A stretch of 64,000 nucleotides of DNA from Hericium rajendrae (Eukaryota > Basidiomycota > Agaricomycetes > Russulales > Hericiaceae): the NCBI GenBank assembly GCA_033439255.1, contig CM065889.1, positions 1,674,001 to 1,738,000 on the forward strand. The letters run 5' to 3'. Made by a program: the position numbers and the translations under genes. A model generated the notes under the pieces. It was not told where the DNA came from. It did not search any database and was given only the letters and a program-made list of their open reading frames with translations. This document shows positions 1 through 10,373 of the stretch, piece by piece (the first letter of the stretch is position 1; every line of letters starts with the position of its first letter).

Positions 1-55
1 CGGCTTCGAGCACTGCCCAGGGCAGTTGCAGCTGGCGTTTCGCCAGCTGCTTAAG

Positions 56-132
56 GTGCGTAGAACCTTTTTTTTTCATTCTATCCACTAATGATGAGCA
101 CCTTCGCTCGAAACGAGCGAGTTGGTGCTCAT
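56..132 (+). other. Splice-donor + branch motif + hairpin module 1
   Basis: A donor-like GTGCGT follows AAG at 56. A T-rich run leads to CCACTAATGATG, and the CTAAT motif runs directly into a hairpin at 94-132 whose arms start ATGAGCACC and end GGTGCTCAT, with an inner CGCTCG/CGAGCG stem. The same order recurs at 181-258, 21797-21874, 32744-32819 (minus) and 34636-34711 (minus). The hairpin is seen directly; splicing is inferred. Confidence 0.5.
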
Positions 133-180
133 TTGAAGTTGGGCCTTGCTGGAACTGGGGAGGATTAGAGGACCAAGTAG

Positions 181-258
181 GTGAGTAATTAACTTTCTTA
201 TTTCATTCTATCAACTAATGAAGAGCACTGGTCGCTCGTTTCGAGCAAGTTGGTGCTC
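181..258 (+). other. Splice-donor + branch motif + hairpin module 2
   Basis: GTGAGT is followed 30 bases on by TCAACTAATGAAGAG and then an imperfect hairpin (223-258) with arms GAGCAC and GGTGCTC and a CGCTCG/CGAGC inner stem. It is a diverged duplicate of the module at 56-132 within the same element. Confidence 0.5.
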
Positions 259-261
259 GTT

Positions 262-311
262 GGAAGCCCACACCCATTGGAAGCCCACACCCATTGGAAG
301 CCCACACCCTG
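262..311 (+). repeat. 17-bp tandem repeat, about 3 units
   Basis: The unit GGAAGCCCACACCCATT occurs in nearly perfect tandem immediately after the second hairpin. The following stretch to about 470 is GC-rich and partly repeats the first 60 bases of the window (a CCAGC...TTAAGGTGCGTA-like stretch). Confidence 0.8.
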
Positions 312-480
312 CAACATCCTGTCTCTCCACTCCCTCCGACCTCCTTCATTGCCCACCAAGACTCGCGAGCCAGGTCCAACGGCCTCATATCCCACCTCAC
401 GCCCTCGAGCACAGCCCGCGGCACGTCCCGCCAGCATTTTGCAAGCTGCATAAGGTGCGTACCAACCAGACGTGTACAGG

Positions 481-1048
481 CCCAAAATTGCGACCGTTTG
501 ATCGCAATTTTGGGTCAGTATGCCTTGTTCTTGCTGTATATAGTGTGGGTAGCACCCACAGGCCGTGCAGAGCCAGAAATGTCACCGTTTGGTGACATTT
601 CTGGTTCTACATAACATGGTCCGTTGTGGGTAGCACTCACACTCGTACAGGCCCAAAATCACGACTGTTTGGTCGCAATTTTGGGTCTGTATGACCTGAT
701 CTCATTCTGCACCGTGCGGGTAGCTCCCGCGTGTCGTTTAGAACCAGAAATGTCACCGTTTGGTGATGTTTCTGGTTCTACATGAAATGTTTCATGTCCA
801 TCCTGTGTGGGTAGCACCCACACTCATATAGGCTCAAAATTGCGACCGTTTGGTCACGATTTTGGGTCTGTATGCCTAGTTCTTGCTGTGCATGATGTGG
901 GTAGCACCCACAGGCCGTGCAGGGGCAGAAATATCACCAGTCGGCGACGTTTCTGGTTCTACACGAGACGTTTCATGTCCATGGCATGTGGGTAGCACTC
1001 ACACATCGTACAAGCCCAAAATCATGACCAAATGGTCGCAATTTTGAG
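481..1048. repeat. Periodic array of three interleaved palindromes (A-B-C-B)
   Basis: Three unrelated inverted repeats alternate in fixed order. A is about 34 bp (CCCAAAATTGCGACC and its complement) at 481-514, 652-685, 833-866 and 1015-1048. B is GTGGGTAGCACCCAC-type at 544-560, 625-641, 716-730, 805-823, 896-912 and 987-1003. C is about 32 bp (CCAGAAATGTCACC and complement) at 573-604, 741-778 and about 923-958. The order is A B C B A B C B A B C B A with a 171-182 bp period. B at 716-730 reads GCGGG...CCCGC instead of GTGGG...CCCAC, a paired change that keeps the stem. A further small palindrome, CATGAAATGTTTCATG, lies at 781-796. Confidence 0.9.
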
Positions 1049-1133
1049 TCTGTATGATAGATCTTATTACTTACTTTGTGTAGTACTGCAGCTGCTTAAA
1101 AATATATACAGTCTATTGTACTTTGATCAGATG

Positions 1134-1401
1134 TAGTAGTGAATCATAATGATATATTCATTGTTTTGCTCTCGGAATTGAGAGATCACGTGCATCAATG
1201 AGGACGGTCGAGCTTGCTGTTGCACATGATCAAAAAAGTCATGTGATCATGTTGGCTTTCAGCCACCCAGCCTTATTGCTGCCACACCTCTCTTGCTCTC
1301 TGCTGTCATCTCTGCTACAGACAAGGTAAGCTTCCACTCTCTCTTGTCCTATGTTAATGGTGCATCTAACCTTCTGTAGACCTCATCTGATCTTCACAAT
1401 C
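1134..1401 (+). promoter_or_regulatory. Upstream region and 5'-UTR intron of the JmjC-domain gene
   Basis: The stretch holds an inverted repeat around 1224-1253 (CACATGATC ... ATGTGATCATG) and a pyrimidine-rich leader. An intron-like segment runs from GTAAGC at 1326 through a CTAAC branch-like motif at about 1366 to CTGTAG at 1379. The first in-frame ATG of the following gene is at 1402. No TATA box is obvious. Promoter activity is inferred only from position. Confidence 0.4.
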
Positions 1402-2417
1402 ATGGCTTCCAAGTTAGCACAGCCAGATTTCAGGTATGACCCCTAAATGCATTCTTGATCTGCTATCTGATTTTACTGATGCTTTGTCAGCTGAATACCA
1501 GCCAAAGAGTTTGCTAAAACCAAACCTCCACTAGTCTTAGAGACTGTAAATAAGACACAAGCTCAGAATATGGATTTCAGACAAGAAGCAAAGTTGCTCC
1601 AAGCATTGCCTTGATTCAATGGTGATATCTTGACCATCTTCACACTCAAGACTCTCTTGCAGCGGAGGCATGTCAATCCTCCAACCAAAGAGGACTTGAA
1701 GGCTTTAGTTCTGGCAGATCAGGTTGTCGAAGACAAGTTGTCGGACGTGTATGAGGTAATGTTGTACTCTTTATTCGAGTTCTGATGTTGTGTATTAAAT
1801 ATATTCTAGAAATTTCTGACTCATATGGATGACTGGGGAAAGGAACAGTTCTATGATTTGCCTCCTCCTCAGAAAGGAAACCTGTGGAAGCTCCTAGTCG
1901 AAGGCGGTCAAAATCTAAACAATGAGCAGGACTGCCAAGCTATTTTTCATGCCGTTTTTAATATTGGTTCCAATCATCTTTCTCTGATTACCAACATCAT
2001 TGCTTGCTATCAGATTGTAGATGTCATCTGCAAGATTTATGATCTGTCACCTGCTCGAGGCTACAAGCAATTACATCTGCCTCAAGTTAGTGCATATAAG
2101 CAGCTTGTGCAGAAGGCAGGTATTCTCAAAGGGGTATGTGGTTACTTTTTCATTCTTTACTCAGTGATCTGATATATCCAAGGTTGTGGAAGATCTGAAG
2201 TCATGACCTAGTATTATGGAGAAGGCATACCATGCATTTCATAAAGACCAGGCCCAATTGCTCCTTTTAGAGACAGAGGCCACTACATCAAGTGACAGTA
2301 TCATTCTTACACCTAGTAAAGTGCTTGAAAGCTACTGGACTTCTACAACCTGGGATGATGAAACTGCTGTTGAAGTCTTTTGACTCAGCATCCTAGTGCA
2401 AAATCACAGCACAGTCA

Positions 2418-2589
2418 AGACTCGATCCTAGGTCCTTCTGCAAGCATGCGGACACCTGGAGTCGAGCCTAGGACTTGTGACTAGCTTGTAGTCTCTGAGA
2501 TTCGATCTTAGAGACACTTGCTTAGTGCGCACTACTCGGGAGTTGAACCTATGACCTTATGCTTTCATGCACTAGTCAGGATTCGAACC
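2418..2589 (-). repeat. Five T-arm/B-box-like units at ~40-bp spacing (copy 1)
   Basis: On the plus strand the complements of B-box-like motifs (GGNTCGANTCY and variants) start at 2418, 2459, 2498, 2539 and 2579, a spacing of 39-41 bp. Each sits in a small stem, for example the CCTAG/CCAGG pair around the GGCTCGACTCC unit. The first unit on the minus strand is the T-arm of the tRNA-like block. Confidence 0.8.
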
Positions 2590-2640
2590 CGGGACCCTTA
2601 CAGGTCGGTCTAGCACACTTTACCACTTAGCCAACTGGTT
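2567..2640 (-). other. tRNA-like sequence (copy 1)
   Basis: On the minus strand an A box (TGGCTAAGTGG) and a B box (GGTTCGAATCC) are spaced as in a tRNA gene, with a pairing acceptor-like stem. See the better-paired copy at 5372-5443. It is probably the internal Pol III promoter of the mobile element. Confidence 0.65.
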
Positions 2641-4229
2641 ATTGTTACAGGTCTATTTTTCTCGCTCGCATTGCCTTGTCTATTGCACTGCTTACTCTAT
2701 GGCTTACTTCACTTTCGCTCTTTCGGGCCTTGCCCTTGTTGGTTGTGTCTACTGTACAGTTTTGAAGCCACTGCCCGGCAACTTCCGTTGAGCGTCGTAC
2801 ACCTGCGGTCCCATCGACTGTGAGCTCCTTAGTTGCTCACATTGGACTGCAGGTGTGTTATAGTGTTTCTTTCTCATGTATTTAGTTGCTCACATTGGAC
2901 TGCAGTCTCTAATCGATCCCTGTGTCTCCCTTTCGCTTCCTGCGCTCCTGAGTCGCTCCCTATCGCTCAGATTCGCACTTTGACAACTGCAGCCAAGATC
3001 ACAAGTGCACTTGTGTGGGGTGTGGTGAAGAAAGACAAAGACAATCTAGTTTTTTCTATAATTCAGCACTTTGAAGCAGCAGCTGCTGGTCTACAAGCCA
3101 TGATGAAGGTAATAAAGCTCAAATGTTGTATGTCTTGATAAATTAATAATCTTACTTCAGACAGCTATATTTATCACAGATGAGGATACATTTTGAAAAG
3201 AGCTTTTTATGTGAGTCATAGTATTTATGCTTAATTTATTATTTGTTCTGACCGTGATCTTGCTATAGAGATGCAAACTTATCGGATGAAGACATTGCAA
3301 AAATAAAAACTCTCAGATGTCCTAAATTTATATCATCCATTCTTTTTTGCCTATCACTCTCTCCAATTGTGCTATTCTTGGGACGATCATTGTATACAGA
3401 TGCTTTTAGTCGTGCTGTATGTCTACAGGTATGTTTAATATATCTATTTCATTTTATCTGTTAACAATTTTATATGCATATGTTCTAGGTCTTCATTCTT
3501 TTAGGCAATGTTCAGCGAGCACCAAATCTGATCAAGTTTGAACGGATGATATGGATCACTCTGTTTGCTATCACACGGGGTGCACCTGCTAGTATGCATG
3601 TACCTCAACTTCTTTCCTTTTGGAAAGTCCATTTTTCTCAGAAGGCAGAGGTGGCTGATGAGAGTAGCTGGTTCCAAGAGCCTGGATATGGTAGGAATTT
3701 TGAACATCACTTGTAAATTGGTTTTTACTAATATATCTTTAGGACGAGCAGAAGAGCAGTCTGATAATACTGCATCTAATGATCAAGATGAAGATCAATT
3801 GGAAATAATAATGCAAAAACTCAACAATTGGTTCAGAGTTTATCAGAAGATCACCAACAGACTGTGGCAGCAATTGTAGCTGGACTTAACCCTAGCAAGG
3901 TAAATCCAAATACAATTGTGCGAGACCTTGTGGAAAGTTGGCAAAGCAAATCAAGTAAGTCATTATTTGTTATATATTTAATCTAATCAATTAATTCAAA
4001 TGTATGCAGGTGATGAAGAGGATGAGAATGAGGATGAGGACGATGAAAGTAGCATTGATCAAGGTAAGTAAAAAAAATCAATTGATTCTTGGCTTGATAA
4101 TCTATAATCTAATATGAATATATTTTAGCTAAAACAAAAAAGTCATTAAGGCAGAAGAAAGAGGTGAAAAAATCAGTTTACATAGAGTCTGAAGATGAGG
4201 AAGATGAGGAGCAGCAGAAGCAGAAGCAG

Positions 4230-4445
4230 AAGCAGAAAAAAGAGAAAGAGAAAAAGGAGAAGAAAAAGAAAGAGAAGAAAAAGAAAGACAAGGAGAGGGA
4301 GAAGAATGAGGAAAAAAAGGAAAAGGAGAAGAGGGAGAAGGAGAAGAGAGAGAAGGAGAAGAAGGAAAAAAAGAAGAGAGAGAAAGAAGAGGAGAAGAAA
4401 AAGGAGAAAAGAGAAAAAGAAGACAAGGAAAAGAAGAGACAGGAA
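4230..4445 (+). repeat. Homopurine tract encoding a Lys/Glu/Arg-rich segment
   Basis: About 210 bases are almost purely A and G, with only a handful of pyrimidines, in an AAGGAG/AAAGAG-type degenerate repeat. In the gene frame it encodes EKEKKEKKKK-type residues, likely a single charged helix. The complementary Leu/Phe-rich frames are shadows. Confidence 0.85.
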
Positions 4446-5371
4446 GAAATCCAAGCTGAGATAGACCCTAACAGGTTTATCAGAAATATGGAAGGCAGAA
4501 AGGAAGGTACTGGTGCATGTAGGGAGGCCATTGAGGAACTCAAAGCTAAGGTGAACATACTACTCTTTCAGCTGGCCATACTATCAGTAAGCTTCTCATA
4601 TCAATATCTTTGGATGCATATAAAGAACTAATTTTGTTTTAGAAAATATCTGTATTGGATAACAAACCTGCTAAGGTAAAAATGCTAGATTTATGTGAAG
4701 ATTTCTATGACTAACTTGTCTAATTTTGATCAGCTGCATTCTAAGCCTATCATGCTTCCTGCATATTGTGCAAAGAGTAATGATATAGTTCATATTTCCT
4801 ACAAACCTGTTATTATGGAGGATGAGATGAGAGATCAGTATATATATATTTGCACTGAGATTCTGATACATATCATTTAATAGGATGACTTTCAGATCAA
4901 GTTAGGCAACAAGTTAAAAACAGCTCTTGAATCTAGCTTGCAGCCTAATGGAAAGCTACGCATGTGTCAAGAATCTGCCAAGCAGCATGAACATTCTGAC
5001 AGAAATACTGGTTCTGCAGTCTATATGTCAAAGTGCGAATCTGAGCGATAGGGAGCGACTCAGGAGCGCAGGAAGCGAGAGGGAGACACAGGGATCGATT
5101 AGAGACTGCAGTCCAATGTGAGCAACTGGATACATGAGAAAGAAACACTATAGCGCACCTGCAGTCCAATGTGAGCAACTAAGGAGCTCACAGTCGATGG
5201 GACCGCAGGTGTACGATGCTCTACGGAAGTTGCCGGGCAGTGGCTTCAAAACTGTACAGTAGACACAATCAATAAGGGCAAGGCCTGAAAGAGTCAAAGT
5301 GAAGTAAGCCATAGAGTAAGCAGTGCAATAGACAAGGCAATGCGAGTGAGAAAAATAGTCCTGTAATAACA

Positions 5372-5443
5372 ACTAGTTGGCTAAGTGGTAAAGTGTGCTA
5401 GACTGACCTGTAAGGGTCCCGGGTTCGAATCCTGACTAGTGCA
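5372..5443 (+). other. tRNA-like sequence (copy 2), internal Pol III promoter
   Basis: ACTAGTT at the start pairs with GACTAGT at 5434-5440 as a 7-bp acceptor stem with one G-T pair. The A box TGGCTAAGTGG is at 5378-5388 and the B box GGTTCGAATCC at 5422-5432. The anticodon region reads GACCTGTAAGGGTC; the loop is irregular (GTA would be a Tyr-type anticodon). The mobile context argues for a tRNA-derived head rather than a working tRNA gene. Confidence 0.65.
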
Positions 5444-5600
5444 TAAAAGTATAAGGTCATAGGTTCAACTCCCGAGTAGTGCGCACTAAGCAAGTGTCTC
5501 TAAGATCGAATCTCAGAGACTACAAGCTAGTCACAAGTCCTAGGTTTGACTCTAGGTGTCTGTATGCTTGCAGAAGGACCTAGGATCGAGCCTTGACTGT
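5422..5600 (+). repeat. Five T-arm/B-box-like units at 40-bp spacing (copy 2)
   Basis: Motif starts are 5422 (GGTTCGAATCC), 5462 (GGTTCAACTCC), 5503 (AGATCGAATCT), 5543 (GGTTTGACTCT) and 5583 (GGATCGAGCCT). Spacings are 40, 41, 40 and 40 bp. Several lie in clear stems, such as GTCTCT...AGAGAC around the third and CCTAG...CTAGG around the fourth. The pattern is conserved in the copy at 2418-2589 despite base differences. Confidence 0.85.
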
Positions 5601-7413
5601 GCTGTAATTTTGCACCAGGATGCTGAGTCAAAAGACTTCAACACTATGTCACCTCCTGTGATAGTTTTGCAGAGCTAGACACCTCTATCATTCAAGATAT
5701 CTTCTCTCACAGGCATATCTTGGTACATGGTCAGCTTAGTTCTAGAAGATGGGGTTGGAATGAGGAATCTATGGAAAGATTGGGTGATCTAGATCAGATC
5801 ATTGAGATTCAGGGTAAGATCATACTTATATCATAGGACAGGTACTAACAAATGCTTATATGACAGACATGACTCATAGATCTGGACAAAAAGCACAGGC
5901 ACAGCTGAGAAAAGGCACATGTCATGATATTCTTCAAGCAGGCATGGATCCAGTGTCCAGTATGATGGCAAGATCTTGAATGGATTGGATAATCCTTGTC
6001 CAGAACCTTTGGCAGAAATGCCCAACTTCAGGTATGATTATAAATTATGTGTGCTTATTTATCATATTGACTTGGAGATATCTAGTGCTCTAGCTACTCA
6101 TGAACTTGTGCTGCGACACTTTGAAGCTATCCTCCAACCTAAGCATCATAATAGGCCAACAATAGATCTATCCTGGGCCATTGCAGCAACCAAGGGATCC
6201 ATCTCAGATTTTCATGAAGACACAGATGGCTTAGCTACAGCTTCAAAGCCACTAGTTGGCACCAAGCTCTGGATTTTGCTAACACCCAAAGATCCAAGCA
6301 AAGACAATATTGGCAACTTGAACACCTATCTGGACATTGAGAACTTTTCTGATCTTGATCTGGATAAGTATTATGTGGAGGGTATTCTTCTTCAGCCAGG
6401 TCAAACTTTGTAAGTAAAAATAATTTGCTTTGTGACTTTCAATTCTCACTTCTGACATTATTATAGATATCAGCGTGCTTGCACACCCCACTGGATGTAT
6501 GGAGTTGAGGCAACCCTTGTCTATGGGCATCACTTCTATGCCCAGTCATGCTTGGACCATAGCTTCTTAGGACAAATTCATTCTCAGATGGTGGGAACAA
6601 TTCACAACAACACCTCCCATCCATCTGTTCGTCCTATACTAGCTGACTTCATAGCTTGGTGGGCTCATCTGTTGGACCATCCCTCTCCTTGTGGTGAGTT
6701 CTATCTTACAATTTGATTTGTATTATCCTCTCTAAGTAAGTATTGTAGCTGAGTATCCCAATATCAAAACTGTTCAAGGGATGCACATCTTTTTAGCAGC
6801 TGCACATGCTGTCATCTTTGCTTCAAGCTTATCAGTTGTCAAGAACAATATACCTCGACCTGATGCTACAATTCAAGCCCACAGATCTATCAATGGACTT
6901 GCTCTTACAAAGATGATCATGCATTATCTCAGTGAAGGCTGTCATGAGAATTCACCCAATCCCTTGGCATTCTTTACTGAGAGCAGCAAAAAGGTGGCTC
7001 AGGCTTGAATCTATTATAGGGAGCAGATTGAAAAGAGGCCAGATCTCCTGGAGGCTGTTGATCTCAAGATGTCCTCTTTTTCATTATTTTCCTCTCTCTG
7101 CTCTGACTTGAAAACCTTCTGGACCAAGAAACTAAGGATGCAAGACCAAATGAACAGGTGGTGGCTTGATGCTAATGCGGACCTTCCTGAAAGCCTGCAG
7201 CCCTATGTTGGAGATAGATTACAATCAGTGTGGAAGAAGCCTGATGGCTATCAGAGTCCTCCCTGGATAGAGACTCACTTTGTAGAAAATATAAAGGTGT
7301 GGAAGACTATTGGTGCTGATAAGATAGTAGAGGAGGTGGAAAAGAGGAAGGGTATAGATGAGGAGGCAGATGAGAATTCAAGTCAGCCATCCAAGAAGAC
7401 TTGTCACAAGTAG

Positions 7414-7899
7414 TGGCATTACTCTACAGTAGAAATGATTGTATGGCACAATAGCAGAGTTTATTGACTTCTCTTTTATTTTTCACTAAGGCAAAGTACA
7501 AGAGGGCAGAGATCCATGATATAGTTAGTTCTCTGAATTTATTGCGCATAGTATTACATTAGATAAATCAATGTCACTGGTTTTACTTTGCTTTTTCTTT
7601 CTAATATTCTCTATATCATTTTAATAGATGCTATTCAGAGTGCAAAAAGGCCATGGCATACAGATCATCATGCAAGAAAAACTTGAGACTGAGTGTAAAT
7701 GTAAAAAGTCAGTTGGCTAGTTATACGAGCTAAGCCCTAACTTGAAGGCCAAGGATATCTCATCTGATGTGCCTAAAAGCAAGAAGCATACAGAAAGAGT
7801 CGCTCGTCATAAACTACCCATCAATAGTCTACAACCATGACTAATACAGATGCACACATCTCTCTACAAGCTTTGGTTATAATCAAGCATGACTGAAAG
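7414..7899. other. No gene recognised (3' flank of JmjC relic)
   Basis: AT-rich DNA with stop codons in all frames. It presumably includes the old 3' untranslated region. No repeat or motif was recognised. Confidence 0.5.
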
Positions 7900-8079
7900 C
7901 TGTATCGTGCTCAGTAAGAAAAGAGAAAACAAATGACAGATGGTGGAATCAAACCTACAACCTTATCTTTATATTTTAGGTGTGAGAAATTATTAACATA
8001 AAAGGCATTACATTGGCTGAGTGTCATCTTTTTTGAGTTGAAAAGTGAGTTAGAGTAAATGATTTCTAAGGAATCGTAA
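7900..8079 (-). mobile_element. tRNA-derived SINE-like fragment (second SINE family)
   Basis: Read on the minus strand it begins TTACGATTCCTTAG and contains a B-box-like GGTTTGATTCC near 7950. The same start recurs at about 25560-25726 and 39150-39187. It abuts the truncated end of the Gypsy pol relic. Confidence 0.5.
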
Positions 8080-9010
8080 TTGGGTGCCATTGATTGTCTA
8101 AGCCCTGTTGAGACAGTATTGCACCTGTTGCAAAATCTGATGCATCACATTCAACATGAAAGAGTTTGTCATAGTCTGGCATGACAAGTACTGGAGAGGT
8201 GTTAAAGGCTGTTTTGAGTGCATCAAAGGCCTTTTAACATTCGGTAGTCCATTGCCAGGTATAAGTCTTCTTTGTGAGCTTGAAGAGTGGTTTGGCGACT
8301 TTAGAAAAATCTTGTATGAACCGGCAATAGAAATTGCCAAAATCCAGGAATGACTGGGTCTGTTTGACCATATTTGATCATATGGGGTTCCAACCATTGA
8401 ATAACACCATCCACTTTGACTGGGTCCATGTGAAGCTGGTTGTGAGAGATGATTAGGCCAAGGTATTCCACTTCTGCTTTTTCAAATGAGCATTTTTTCA
8501 GTTTGAGGAACAAATCATTGTCATGCAATCTGGTGAGGACTTGGCGTACAATCCGGCGATGTTCTTCCAGTGTTTCGGTGAAGACCAGGATATTGTCCAT
8601 GTAGATGTTGCCGTGATCGATCAGGTCTTTGAACAGAGTGTTCATCATTGCCTGGAATGTGGCTGGGGAGTTGGTCAGTCCGAAGAACATGACTGTTGGT
8701 TCAAATAGTCCTCGGCTGCAACGAAAGATGGCTTTGTGTTCATCACCTTCTTTGATACAAACATTGTTATACCCTCATCGTAGGTCAAACTTGGAGAATA
8801 CTTTGGTGCCTTTGAGTTTATCAACAAGTTCACCGATGAGCGGTAAGGGGTATTTGTTGTGTATGGTCCTTTTGTTGAGCTCTCGGTAGTCTTGAAGCAG
8901 TTGGAGTTTGCCATCTTTCTTGGATATGAAAAAGAATGGGGCAGCCCAAGAAAATTTAGATTCTCAAATGTATCCTTTGCAGAGATTTTCTTCTAGAAAC
9001 TTGTCAAGTT
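8080..9010 (-). pseudogene. Gypsy reverse transcriptase and RNase H N-terminus (relic)
   Basis: The frame holds [17 protein letters not shown], then FDLR-stop-GYNNV (TGA where the family has Trp), FFGLTNSPATFQAMMN and the active-site box as YMDN rather than YMDD. A frameshift near 8385 leads to the tether and RNase H start (FLDFGNFYCRFI, ATGAILSQQG), with TAA at 8234-8236 in place of a Gln codon. Integrase is missing. The Asp-to-Asn change at the polymerase centre would abolish activity. All breaks fit G-to-A on this strand or C-to-T. Confidence 0.9.
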
Positions 9011-10373
9011 CCCCGAGCTCATGTGGAGCCATTGGGTAGGCCTTGGCAGAATGTGGCTCAACATCTGGTTTGAGGTCAATGGCATGGTCTCATGGTCTTC
9101 TGGTGGGCAGTCATTCTGATGCTTTTTCCTTAAAGACATTGCAAAATTTCTAGTATTCCTGTGGGATCATTTGGTTTAAAGTTCAGGTCTTCTGCTTACT
9201 AGCAAAGGCAGCAGCAAGTTCTTGGGCATTGATCACAGTGTGATTAATGCAGAATACCATGTCATCGGGTAATGATGGATCAAGGATACAATTGAAATCA
9301 TCATCAGGGTTGGAGATGCCAAGACCCTTGATGGACCAATCTGTGGGGATTGGCATGATGGATTCATCGGCATCTTCTATGAAATCTGGACGATGTGCAG
9401 ATGATAACCATGTGGTGTTTCAAATTCTCATTTTTCAGATCCTCCGAGTAGGTACAAGAGGTGTGTGCTTGTGCTTTTGGAAGGTCTTCAATCTTCATGT
9501 CCTCTTTGCTTCACCTAGATGAACATCGTTACATTGCTGTGTCTCCTGATCATCATTCTGGTCCTGTATGATATCCTGGGTGACGATATGGTCGTTTCGC
9601 AGGGTATCACAGTTGGAACTTTCCTTTTGCTCTGTCACTGCATCATTTACACAAGGGGAGGGCAGAGATAGCGATGCAAAACCTGAGTCGCACGTTGATG
9701 TCTCAGACGTTAAATCTGCATCTCGTGGATACTCTGGAGTTTGCTGCCCAACAATGTGAGTGTCAGCTTTCGTTACCTGCTCCAATGTTAACAGTAGTGG
9801 TAGCTGTCTTCTATCGCATTGAGACATCTCAAGATGATTTGGTGGCAGAGGAGGAAGTACTTTGGGCCCATTTTTGTGACTGGATCCACAGTTGGCAGTT
9901 GGGCATACAGCAGGGTGTTGGAGCAGTCCCTTCTGATGGTCCCCCTCTCCACTTCCAGGGTGTATTCTTGGGTCAACTTGCCATTCATGGAGATGATCCG
10001 TTCGACTTCGCATCTTATGGAGGGGCTTTGTGGCGAGGTTGGAAGGATGAGGCATCACTGGTAGGGTTTTCGACGGGGTGTGTGACAGATGTTGCTGCAG
10101 ACACCGAGCCTAGATCCCTGAGTGGTGGCAGTGTGGAGAGCGATGATGAGGACAAGGAAGTCGAGAGCATGGCTGAGGATGATGCTGGATCACGCAGGAA
10201 GAGAGTGAGACATAGCGAGGGTGAGGGAGGGCAGCAGCCCGAGTGTCGAATGAACTGAATAGGTAGCAAGCTATTTTCCTGGCTGCTTCCCACTGGGGTC
10301 GTTGGGCAAATGGTAGTGTATCCATGTTATTGACTTGGACTGGTCCATTGGTTACATGGCACTTATGTTGGCA
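9011..10373 (-). pseudogene. Gypsy pol linker between protease and RT (relic)
   Basis: This lies between the protease and RT boxes on the same strand. Open stretches exist (for example 9495-10058, rich in Gln, Asp and Ser) but no domain is recognised. The linker of Gypsy pol is poorly conserved, so the assignment rests on position. The part above 10025 is repeated in Gypsy copy 2 from 27672. Confidence 0.55.

Larger units (their letters stand above)
1..1133 (+). mobile_element. Remnant of a GC-cored non-coding TIR element (E0)
   Basis: The segment lacks a convincing protein but has the module seen in the complete elements at 20529-23426 and 31183-34101: a pyrimidine-rich leader, a GTGAGT-type donor, a CTAAT branch-like motif and a hairpin, here present twice. 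A palindrome array follows. The right end is placed at CAGATG (1128-1133) because related elements end in CAGATG; its complement CATCTGATC resembles their CATCTGARA terminus. The left part lies outside the window. The AGCTATGATAGC-type subterminal repeats of the other copies are absent, so this could be a divergent subfamily. Short open frames within it overlap in several frames and look non-coding. Confidence 0.45.
2368..2984 (-). mobile_element. tRNA-derived SINE-like element, copy 1
   Basis: The 617-bp unit is an inverted near-copy of 5025-5643. It is flanked by AACTGC at 2362-2367 and 2985-2990, a 6-bp target duplication, and splits the JmjC reading frame cleanly. On its own strand it starts GTCAAAGTGCG, has about 330 bp of unrelated body, then a tRNA-like block and a 40-bp-period T-arm array, and ends GACTTCAACA. 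There is no open reading frame of note. Family assignment is by structure only. Confidence 0.75.
5025..5643 (+). mobile_element. tRNA-derived SINE-like element, copy 2
   Basis: A 619-bp copy of the element at 2368-2984 in opposite orientation. CTAT precedes the left end (5021-5024) and follows the right end (5644-5647), and removal restores the gene frame (GSAVY-VTSCD). Part order is a ~330-bp body, tRNA-like block, T-arm array, then a tail ending AAAGACTTCAACA. The two copies differ at scattered sites, so they are separate old insertions. Confidence 0.75.
1402..7413 (+). pseudogene. JmjC-domain protein gene relic, interrupted by two tRNA-derived insertions
   Basis: A many-exon gene begins MASKLAQPDF and ends KKTCHK. 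Introns are short GT-AG (for example 1434-1490, 1755-1810, 2133-2181). The JmjC fold lies in the last third. FHEDTDG near 6213 supplies the first His and Asp of the metal triad, then come GTKLWILL and, after an intron at about 6411-6466, TPHWMYGVEATLVYGHHF with the distal His. The family uses Fe(II) and 2-oxoglutarate, often for histone-lysine demethylation; the substrate here is unknown. The N-terminal two thirds contains a Lys/Glu/Arg-rich charged segment. Removing the insertions at 2368-2984 and 5025-5643 restores reading (DDETA-AKITS; GSAVY-VTSCD). Stops TGA at 1492, 1612, 2204, 3194 and 7006 are each one step from CGA, and there is a frameshift near 5960. It is therefore a decayed gene. 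Confidence 0.65.

Noticed and set aside
4173-4558. Leu/Phe/Ser-rich frames on the minus strand
   Set aside because: Complement of the homopurine tract that lies within the plus-strand JmjC gene relic.
5372-5443. Functional tRNA gene
   Set aside because: The anticodon arm is irregular, and both copies sit inside a duplicated mobile element; a tRNA-derived promoter is the better reading.
9674-10258. 194-codon plus-strand frame opposite the Gypsy pol linker
   Set aside because: It is antisense to the retrotransposon, and its 3' part is just the complement of pol in both Gypsy copies.
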